A stretch of 11,543 bases of DNA, from the NCBI GenBank assembly GCA_022576105.1, contig JACZRM010000030.1, positions 1-11,543 on the forward strand. The letters are read 5' to 3'. Positions 6,389 through 11,543 of the stretch are shown here, one piece after another. Under the pieces are notes generated by a model. The model searched no databases, was not told the origin of the DNA, and saw only the letters and a program-made list of their open reading frames with translations. Within the stretch, counting starts at the first letter, position 1. The number at the start of each line of letters is the position of its first letter. The stretch is from Chloroflexota bacterium. GTDB lineage: Bacteria; Chloroflexota; Dehalococcoidia; UBA3495. A program made the position numbers and the translations under genes.

Positions 6389-6886
6389 TCAGCGAGTCCT
6401 CTCCGGTTCAGGACACCGGGTCATCGGCCAGGGTTCATTCACGAACTGCCAGGCGCTGTCGATCTCCTCCAGAAGAAAATCCTGGGTATACGAGCGCTCG
6501 TTGACGTCAAACGGGGCGGAAACATTGAACTCGGTTATCCGAACTCGCACCTCAATCGCATCATCTAAGGTTTGTTCACTTTCCAGGGCAATCCGAATAT
6601 CCCTCCCACCCCGGGTGTCGCGGCGGTCAAAACGTCTGGTGGCGTCGCGAAAATGCTCGAAGGTGCACTTTTCCTGCAAATCGGCACTGAGATACTGGTA
6701 GGCTTGTCGAGTTTCCCCTTGTTCAATAGCCAGCAGGAATCGGTGGACGGTTCCCCCAGGTGTGCCCTGGGGAAGCAGGTCGGCGCTCTGGGGCCGGTTC
6801 AACAGGCCCACGCCCACGCTGGCGATTATCAGGGCCAATATCACCAAGCCTCCGCCCACCAGCCATTTCGATGATGAACTTCGCAT
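6389..6886 (-). CDS. Membrane-anchored hypothetical protein with an NTF2-like (DUF4878-type) domain
   Basis: The 165-residue protein starts with a short basic stretch and one strong membrane helix (about residues 8-29) with no lipobox cysteine or clear cleavage site. It is therefore probably a signal anchor with the rest outside the membrane. Residues 43-150 resemble small NTF2-like folds: a first helix TVHRFLLAIEQGETRQAYQYL, then a T-F-E-H-F-R-D-A helix, then strands such as AIEVRVRITEF and a closing W-Q-F-V-N-E-P-W. Such domains often sit on anchored envelope proteins of unknown function. The ATG at 6886 has GGAGGG about 10 bases upstream. The gene sits 44 bp before the six-repeat membrane protein, so the two products may act together at the membrane. 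The assignment rests on pattern alone and no active-site residues are evident. Confidence 0.7.
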   Translation of the reverse strand: MRSSSSKWLVGGGLVILALIIASVGVGLLNRPQSADLLPQGTPGGTVHRFLLAIEQGETRQAYQYLSADLQEKCTFEHFRDATRRFDRRDTRGGRDIRIALESEQTLDDAIEVRVRITEFNVSAPFDVNERSYTQDFLLEEIDSAWQFVNEPWPMTRCPEPERTR

Positions 6887-7218
6887 ATTCCAGTACCCTC
6901 CAACTTCAGTCGGTGAATGGTTCTAAAATCTTGAGTCGGTTCCGGGGAATAATGTTCCTTGGGCCTGGCGACGATCTTTTTGGCAGTTTGCCAACTCAAC
7001 ACCTCCAGGGCCGGTTTTAGGCCCGGCGGGATTCAATTTTCGGTGGTTGACGGCGCCCGGTCAAAGATGCACACGTCGCTTATTAACGCCATATACAAAA
7101 GCCATATACATAAAGTAGGAAAATAGACATCATGGATAGTAAGACGGGAAGTTAGGCCGCAAAGTTCCCGGCAGTGTTCCCCGGCCGGGCGGACTGTAGC
7201 CGGAACAATTGGGCAAGG
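6887..7218. other. Gene-free interval between fabG and the NTF2-like gene
   Basis: No convincing ORF is seen in these 332 bp; in particular no acyl carrier protein gene follows fabG. It contains small inverted repeats (TTGGCA/TGCCAA at 6980-6994, GGGCC/GGCCC near 7009-7025, and a GC-rich CCCGGCCGGG near 7181-7190), an AT-rich patch at 7080-7135 and a short direct repeat. None of the hairpins has a T-tract that would make it a clear terminator for fabG. Confidence 0.6.
7088..7110. repeat. Direct repeat GCCATATACA, two copies
   Basis: GCCATATACA occurs at 7088-7097 and again at 7101-7110, three A bases apart, giving a 13-base (little over one helical turn) period within the AT-rich part of the interval upstream of the NTF2-like gene. 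It may be a regulator site or part of a promoter region. No good -35/-10 pair is evident around it. Confidence 0.5.
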
Positions 7219-7974
7219 CTAGGCGATCAGCCCGCCGTCGATGGTCAAAACCTGGCCGGTAATATAACCGGCCCCCTGGCTGCAGAGGAAAGCCACCACT
7301 TCAGCAACCTCCGCTCCGTTGCCAAAACGGCCCATGGGAATGCGACCGAGAATTTGCGCTTTGGCTTCTTCGGAAAGCTGCCCCACCATTCCTCCAGTGT
7401 CGATGTATCCTGGGGCGATGGCGTTGACGGTGACATTGCGGGAAGCGACTTCCCGGGCGACTGCTTTGGTAAAACCAATCAGACCAGCTTTGGCCGCGGC
7501 GTAGTTGGCCTGGCCGGGATTTCCCCCGATGCCGACCACCGAAGACATGTTGATCACCCGGCCCTGATGCCTTTTAATTAGCTGGGGCATTACAAACTTG
7601 GTGCAGAGAAACGCGCTCCGCAGGTCTACGTTCAATACCTGGTCCCAGTCTTCAGTGGACATACGCATCAACAGGCGGTCTCGGGTGATACCGGCGTTGT
7701 TCACCAGGATGTCAATCTGCCCCCACCGGTCAGTGGCCTGTTTGACCACCGACTTGGCAGATTCTTCCTGGGAAACATCCCCGGCCACTGCGAAGGCCTC
7801 CCCGCCTTCGGAGCCGATACTTTCCACCACCTGGGCCGCCGCAGATTTCCCGGTGTTGTAGTTGACGCCTATTTTGGCGCCGGCCCGGGCCAACCGGCAG
7901 GCGATGGCCGCCCCGATTCCACGAGAAGCTCCAGTGACCAGCGCCACCTGCCCTGACAAGTCGGTTCCCGACAT
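7219..7974 (-). CDS. fabG: 3-oxoacyl-[acyl-carrier-protein] reductase FabG
   Basis: The 251-residue short-chain dehydrogenase would reduce 3-oxoacyl-ACP to (3R)-hydroxyacyl-ACP with NADPH in the fatty-acid elongation cycle. The cofactor motif TGASRGIG is at residues 14-21 and NNAG at 92-95. The catalytic set is Asn115, Ser145 (in SSVVG), Tyr158 and Lys162, with the FabG-typical GNPGQANYAAAKAG context. The C-terminal YITGQVLTIDGG is also standard. Its ATG overlaps the plsX stop codon by one base (TAATG), so translation is probably coupled to plsX. The position behind plsX and two dehydratase subunits supports a true FabG rather than an unrelated dehydrogenase. A 3-hydroxyacyl-CoA dehydrogenase role (PhaB-like) cannot be ruled out from sequence alone. 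Confidence 0.93.
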   Translation of the reverse strand: MSGTDLSGQVALVTGASRGIGAAIACRLARAGAKIGVNYNTGKSAAAQVVESIGSEGGEAFAVAGDVSQEESAKSVVKQATDRWGQIDILVNNAGITRDRLLMRMSTEDWDQVLNVDLRSAFLCTKFVMPQLIKRHQGRVINMSSVVGIGGNPGQANYAAAKAGLIGFTKAVAREVASRNVTVNAIAPGYIDTGGMVGQLSEEAKAQILGRIPMGRFGNGAEVAEVVAFLCSQGAGYITGQVLTIDGGLIA

Positions 7975-9005
7975 TAGCTTATCTTCACGATGCCGGAGCG
8001 GTTGATCTCAGCCAGTTCTTGCCGGAGGCCATCCACCATGTCCAGGTTGACGCAATTCACTCCGTTCTTAATAGCCCCGGCCACGCCATCGGCCCGGGAA
8101 GAACCATGGCCCAGAACTACCGTGCCGTTGATCCCGAAGAGGGGGCCGCCCTTTTTTCTGGGCAAATTCAACTCAGTCCAGAGTTCAGATATGACCGACC
8201 CGGCTCCTTGCTGGGACAGCAATGGTCCCAGGCGCTGTTTCAGATATTCCTCCAAAGCGCTGCCCAGGCCTTCGGTGAATTTCATCAGAATGTTGCCCAC
8301 AAATCCGTCACAGACTACCACATCGGCCTTGTCGGTGAAGAAATCCATGCCCTCCACATTTCCGACAAAGTTTAGATGGCTGTCCTGGAACAGTTGGTAG
8401 CTCTCCTGTACCTGCCGATTGCCCTTGGCTTCCTCTGACCCAACGCTAAGCAGGCCGACTCTGGGATTTTCAATGCCCATAAATCGCTTTACAAACCCTG
8501 CCCCCAGCGCGCCAAAGCTCAGGAGCAAGGCCGGCCGGCAGTCCAAGTTGCTGCCCATGTCGACCATGACAGTTCGCGGCGCCAGACCCACGAAAGCCCC
8601 ACCAATACAGGGCCGCTCCAAGCCATCCATCAATCCTAAGACCATCACCGCGCTGGCCATGGAAGCGCCGGTAGAACCCATCGACACCAGAAGGTCGCCC
8701 TTGCCTGCTTTCAGGAGCTTGGTTGCTACCAAAACAGACGCTTCCGGCTTACGGCGCAGAGCGTGGACTGGGTGTTCATCATCGCCAATCTTGCCTACTG
8801 AAGGCACTATGGAAATGGGTTTGCCCGACACGTTGTGCCGGGCTAGTTCCGCCTCCACCAAATCCTGGTCACCCACCAAAATTACTTCAATATTTTCCGA
8901 CTCCAGGGCTTCCAACGCGCCTTTGATCGGCTCTTGAGGGCCATAGTCTCCTCCCATCGCATCTACCACAACGCGGATGGGAGAACTATTTCCGTTTTTT
9001 TGCAT
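7974..9005 (-). CDS. plsX: Phosphate acyltransferase PlsX
   Basis: PlsX converts acyl-ACP and inorganic phosphate to acyl phosphate, the donor used by PlsY to start phospholipid synthesis; it is a peripheral, membrane-associated cytoplasmic enzyme. The 343 residues fit the family length. Signature stretches are VVVDAMGGDYGP near the N-terminus (AMGGD at 16-20), then IGDDEHPVHALRRKPEAS, LVSMGSTGA, MVDMGSNLDCRP, VVCDGFVGNI, and the C-terminal GINGTVVLGHGSS. The ATG at 9005 is preceded by AAGGA with a 7-base spacer. The maoC gene ends 29 bp upstream and fabG starts on its stop codon. In many bacteria plsX sits with fabD, fabG and acpP. Here fabD and acpP are missing and dehydratase genes take the upstream position. 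Confidence 0.96.
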   Translation of the reverse strand: MQKNGNSSPIRVVVDAMGGDYGPQEPIKGALEALESENIEVILVGDQDLVEAELARHNVSGKPISIVPSVGKIGDDEHPVHALRRKPEASVLVATKLLKAGKGDLLVSMGSTGASMASAVMVLGLMDGLERPCIGGAFVGLAPRTVMVDMGSNLDCRPALLLSFGALGAGFVKRFMGIENPRVGLLSVGSEEAKGNRQVQESYQLFQDSHLNFVGNVEGMDFFTDKADVVVCDGFVGNILMKFTEGLGSALEEYLKQRLGPLLSQQGAGSVISELWTELNLPRKKGGPLFGINGTVVLGHGSSRADGVAGAIKNGVNCVNLDMVDGLRQELAEINRSGIVKIS

Positions 9006-9034
9006 ATATTTATCCTTAGCTATCCGGCCTTGGT

Positions 9035-9460
9035 TTACCGGCTCTGACTGAGTATGCTATCAGTTGTCACAGTCGCAGTGCCGCTGATGATTTCCTCCCC
9101 GCTTGCCCGGTTACGTACGCCCACTCTGCAAGTCATACGTTGGCCTTGGTCCAGCCGCTCAGATTTGCTGACTTCTCCCCAGGTCTCAACTTCATCGCCA
9201 ACGTAGGCTGCGCCTTTGAAGCGTACTTTAAACGAACCGCCCTCCAGCCACGGGCGGCCAAAGGCTTTCAGCATCATCTCGGAGATGAAAGCCAGGGTCA
9301 GCATGCCATGAGCGATTATGCCGCCGAAGGGAGTGGTCTGGGCGAAATTGGCATCGAGATGCAGGGGATTGTAGTCCCCGGAGGCTTGAGCGTATTGATT
9401 CAACTCTTCCTGGGTGATGGTCTTAATCACCGTTGGTAGTTGTTGTACTTTGGTTGTCAT
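9035..9460 (-). CDS. MaoC-family (R)-specific hydratase/dehydratase, catalytic subunit (HadB-like)
   Basis: The 141-residue single hotdog-fold protein carries the hydratase-2 motif Y-A-Q-A-S-G-D-Y-N-P-L-H, with the presumed catalytic Asp29 and His34 and the adjacent Asn31, followed by PFGGIIAHGM at about 44-53. This matches (R)-specific enoyl hydratases such as PhaJ and the HadB subunit of mycobacterial fatty-acid synthase II. It would interconvert 3-hydroxyacyl and trans-2-enoyl thioesters. It starts 21 bp after a HadA-like gene and ends 29 bp before plsX, so a heterodimeric 3-hydroxyacyl-ACP dehydratase replacing FabZ is the favoured reading. A CoA-dependent hydratase that drains beta-oxidation intermediates is the alternative. 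The ribosome site before the ATG at 9460 is weak (TGAGAC). Confidence 0.88.
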   Translation of the reverse strand: MTTKVQQLPTVIKTITQEELNQYAQASGDYNPLHLDANFAQTTPFGGIIAHGMLTLAFISEMMLKAFGRPWLEGGSFKVRFKGAAYVGDEVETWGEVSKSERLDQGQRMTCRVGVRNRASGEEIISGTATVTTDSILSQSR

Positions 9461-9481
9461 ATCAGTCTCAGAATTACTGGG

Positions 9482-9907
9482 TTAAGCGCCGCCGGCGGCA
9501 GGCGCCAATACCGTGCTCTTGCCGGCCTGAACTTGAATGCCAGATGCACTGGTTAATGTATAACTGACGGTGGTGAATTCCAGGTTTCCGCGCCTTCGCG
9601 GACGCTCCAGTCGGGCAGTACCGCTGATTTGATCGCCAATTTCCACCGGATTCAGGGTGTCCACTTCTTGAAGACTGTGAATTGCTCCAGGAGCCAGGGC
9701 CAATTTCCCCAACAAACCGGTTAGAGCGTAGGCGGTCAAAAACAGCGGAGGAACCAGCCCCAGTTGGAAATATTCCTGCTGGGCGTCTCCCACCGCTGCC
9801 AGGTACTGGCGGACGTTGTCTGCAGTAATGTGCCAGCGGCCTATTTCGAACTCAGACTCCGCCGCCGGCGTTTCCAGGTTTCCTTCCAAAAATACCTCTG
9901 GCCACAC
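9482..9907 (-). CDS. FAS1-like dehydratase domain protein (HadA-like, non-catalytic MaoC partner)
   Basis: This 141-residue protein resembles the N-terminal MaoC half (PF13452 type) found in HadA/HadC of mycobacteria. Seen are RWHITADNVRQYLAAVGD at about 24-41, then VPPLFLTAYAL at 52-62, the central helix region of a hotdog fold, and strands such as IGDQISGTARLERPRRRG near 90. It lacks the D-x-N-P-x-H active site, as expected of a substrate-binding partner. Position and spacing pair it with the catalytic MaoC gene immediately downstream. The start is uncertain. The GTG at 9907 gives the full frame, but the GAGG before it is only 3 bases away. An in-frame TTG at 9889 has AGAGG five bases upstream and would remove six residues outside the recognisable domain. 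It is the first gene after the promoter at 9987-10015. Confidence 0.78.
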   Translation of the reverse strand: MWPEVFLEGNLETPAAESEFEIGRWHITADNVRQYLAAVGDAQQEYFQLGLVPPLFLTAYALTGLLGKLALAPGAIHSLQEVDTLNPVEIGDQISGTARLERPRRRGNLEFTTVSYTLTSASGIQVQAGKSTVLAPAAGGA

Positions 9908-9986
9908 ATACCTCAGGTACTGCCAAGACTGTCCCTACCGGTATTCCTTAGCCGAAACCGTGGCCCAGGTCGGCCAGGTGCGGTAA

Positions 9987-10015
9987 ATTATACTGCTCTG
10001 ATGTGCAACCATCAA
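9987..10015 (-). promoter_or_regulatory. Sigma70-type promoter of the dehydratase-plsX-fabG operon
   Basis: On the minus strand a TTGATG -35 box (10010-10015) and a perfect TATAAT -10 box (9987-9992) are exactly 17 bases apart. Transcription would begin near 9980, about 73 bases before the first gene. It is the best promoter in the window and lies after the end of the oxidoreductase gene, indicating that the lipid genes form their own unit. Confidence 0.75.
9999..10014. promoter_or_regulatory. Inverted repeat overlapping the promoter, possible operator
   Basis: TGATG-N6-CATCA spans the upstream half of the promoter spacer and most of the -35 box. A dimeric regulator bound here would block RNA polymerase. 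It does not match the FapR or FadR operators that I know, the arms are only 5 bp, and chance occurrence is quite possible. Confidence 0.35.
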
Positions 10016-10134
10016 TGATTATGGAAACCCGGGTTGCGCCAGTTTGGAGCCATGAAAGGCGGCCGGTGCAGACCTACCCGCTGGCCTCAACCTGACGCGA
10101 TGAGGAAACATATCACGGCCATGTATGGAATCCG

Positions 10135-11352
10135 CTACACGGGAAGGCCAAATGTCTCGACTGCCAGGTCAACGATGTACTCGCCAATGGCCAGCGATGA
10201 TGTCGCGCCGGGCGAGGGAGCGTTGAGGACGTGGACGGCGTTGGCGCCGCGCAAGATACTGAAGTCATCCAGCAAAGCGCCGTCCCGGCCCACCGCCTGG
10301 GCGCGTACTCCGGCTCCCCCGGGGGCCAGGTCATTGGCGCTGATCTCGGGAATCAGTTTCTGCAGGTCCCGCACGAAAACGCTCTTGCGATAGGAACGGT
10401 TTATCTCCGACACTCCGGTCCTCCAGTGCTTGGCCGACATCTTCCAAAATCCTGGAAAAGTCACCGCGCTCAGGGTCTCGGCCAGATTCACATCGGTTTT
10501 GCGGTATCCCTCCCGGGCCCACGCCAGCACCGCATTGGGGCCTGCCTCCACCTGGCCGTGAATGTTGCGGGTGAAATGTACGCCCAAAAAGGGGAATCTG
10601 GGGTCGGGCACCGGGTAAATCAGGCCATTGACCAGATGACGGCTTTCCGGGCGTAGGGTGAAGTATTCACCTCGGAAAGGGATTATCTGCAGGTTGGTGG
10701 TTTCGCCGGTCATCTTGGCTACTCGGTCGGCGTACAGTCCGGCGCAGTTGATCAGGTTCTTGGCCGTCAGGGCGCCCCGGTTGGTTTCAACCGCCAGAGA
10801 ACCGCCGGCAGGAGTTACCTTCTGGACTGCCGCCCCGGTGAAGATTTCGCCGCCATCTTCTTGAAATCGATGAGCATAGGCGGAGGCCACTTTAACGTAG
10901 TCCACGATACCGGTCCTGGGCACCCAGAGGGCTTTGATCCCGTAGGTGTGGGGTTCAATCTCCTTGAGACGCTCCGGTCCGATCAGTTCCAGGCCCTCAA
11001 CCCCGTTGGCCACGCCGCGATCATAGAGGTCTTGCAGACGTCCCAATTCCGATTCGTCGCTGGCAATAATGGTCTTGCCGCACCGCTCATATTCGATCTC
11101 ATTATCGTCGCAAAACTGCACCAGTTTCTGGACTCCCGCCACGCAGAAACGGGATTTCCAAGAGCCTGGCCGGTAGTAGATACCCGAGTGGATCACTCCG
11201 CTGTTGTGCCCGGTCTGGTGAGAGGCCAGGTTCGCTTCTTTTTCGACCACCGCAACCTTGCCGCCGGGATAACGCTGCAGTAACTGCATGGCGGTGGAGA
11301 GACCCAGAATGCCCCCGCCAATTATTACCACATCATACTCAGTGGATTGCAT
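10135..11352 (-). CDS. lhgO: FAD-dependent L-2-hydroxyglutarate oxidase/dehydrogenase family protein
   Basis: The 405-residue flavoprotein has the FAD-binding GGGILG at residues 12-17 followed by the ASHQTGHNSGVIHSGIYYRPGS block. That block is characteristic of LhgO (formerly YgaF) and of human L2HGDH and separates them from glycine or glycerol-3-phosphate oxidases. Further family segments are GIVDYVKVASAYA, NLINCAGLYADRVA, PFRGEYF and the C-terminal NAPSPGATSSLAIGEYI. The reaction would be oxidation of L-2-hydroxyglutarate to 2-oxoglutarate, passing electrons to quinone or oxygen, either in lysine/glutarate breakdown or as metabolite repair. GAGGTG lies four bases before the ATG at 11352. 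No csiD, gabT or lysine-degradation gene is next to it, so repair or a related 2-hydroxyacid substrate remains open. The 190 bp upstream have only a lone TATTAT near 11433-11438 as promoter-like sequence. Confidence 0.88.
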   Translation of the reverse strand: MQSTEYDVVIIGGGILGLSTAMQLLQRYPGGKVAVVEKEANLASHQTGHNSGVIHSGIYYRPGSWKSRFCVAGVQKLVQFCDDNEIEYERCGKTIIASDESELGRLQDLYDRGVANGVEGLELIGPERLKEIEPHTYGIKALWVPRTGIVDYVKVASAYAHRFQEDGGEIFTGAAVQKVTPAGGSLAVETNRGALTAKNLINCAGLYADRVAKMTGETTNLQIIPFRGEYFTLRPESRHLVNGLIYPVPDPRFPFLGVHFTRNIHGQVEAGPNAVLAWAREGYRKTDVNLAETLSAVTFPGFWKMSAKHWRTGVSEINRSYRKSVFVRDLQKLIPEISANDLAPGGAGVRAQAVGRDGALLDDFSILRGANAVHVLNAPSPGATSSLAIGEYIVDLAVETFGLPV

Positions 11353-11543
11353 TTTTCACCTCGGGCAGCGCGGCTCTTGGTCAATATCGAACCAGCGAAT
11401 ACCAGGCCCGTGAGGGTCTGCGACCGCATTCGGATAATAGTAACATTGCCAGCCAGGTGAGTAAATCGAGATAACTGCGGTCCTAAAATTACCGCTCTCG
11501 AAACTACAACTTTCCGGCATTACTGTAAAATAACTAGTGTAGC

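Overview
The window looks like a stretch of a bacterial chromosome, most plausibly from the Chloroflexota (Dehalococcoidia/SAR202-like). This rests on inference: a protein with repeated DUF5671-type units, a two-subunit MaoC-type dehydratase placed beside plsX and fabG, and moderately high GC. Every convincing gene lies on the minus strand, so transcription runs from the right end to the left end. I saw no tRNA, rRNA, CRISPR array, transposase or phage gene.

From right to left, the first gene (10135-11352) is an FAD-dependent oxidoreductase of the L-2-hydroxyglutarate oxidase (LhgO) family. About 190 bp upstream of it shows no convincing promoter. Next, a well-formed sigma70-type promoter (9987-10015) precedes a tight lipid operon. 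It contains a HadA-like FAS1-type dehydratase subunit, a catalytic MaoC hydratase, plsX and fabG, with gaps of 21 and 29 bp and then a one-base overlap. Together these could supply acyl phosphate to phospholipid synthesis and carry out the ketoreduction and dehydration steps of fatty-acid elongation. acpP, fabD and fabZ are not present.

After a 332-bp gap comes a pair of envelope genes: a membrane-anchored NTF2-like protein and a 618-residue membrane protein built from six copies of an R-x-x-Y-x-Y ... W-x-x-H-W unit. A terminator-like hairpin and a 13-bp tandem repeat follow. Then come a GlcG/HbpS-family protein and a 676-residue VWA protein that has a complete MIDAS site but no MoxR ATPase next to it.

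The left end holds pyrR and the beginning of pyrB, the head of a pyrimidine operon. The roughly 270 bp in front of pyrR reads as a full PyrR attenuator: a PyrR-binding hairpin with a CAGUGA loop, a 9-bp competing antiterminator pairing, and a 10-bp terminator stem with a U-tract. This RNA switch is the clearest non-coding signal in the window. Upstream of it (1278-1392) is a nested-palindrome element resembling repeats scattered through many environmental bacterial genomes. The remaining 1393-1566 shows nothing I can name.
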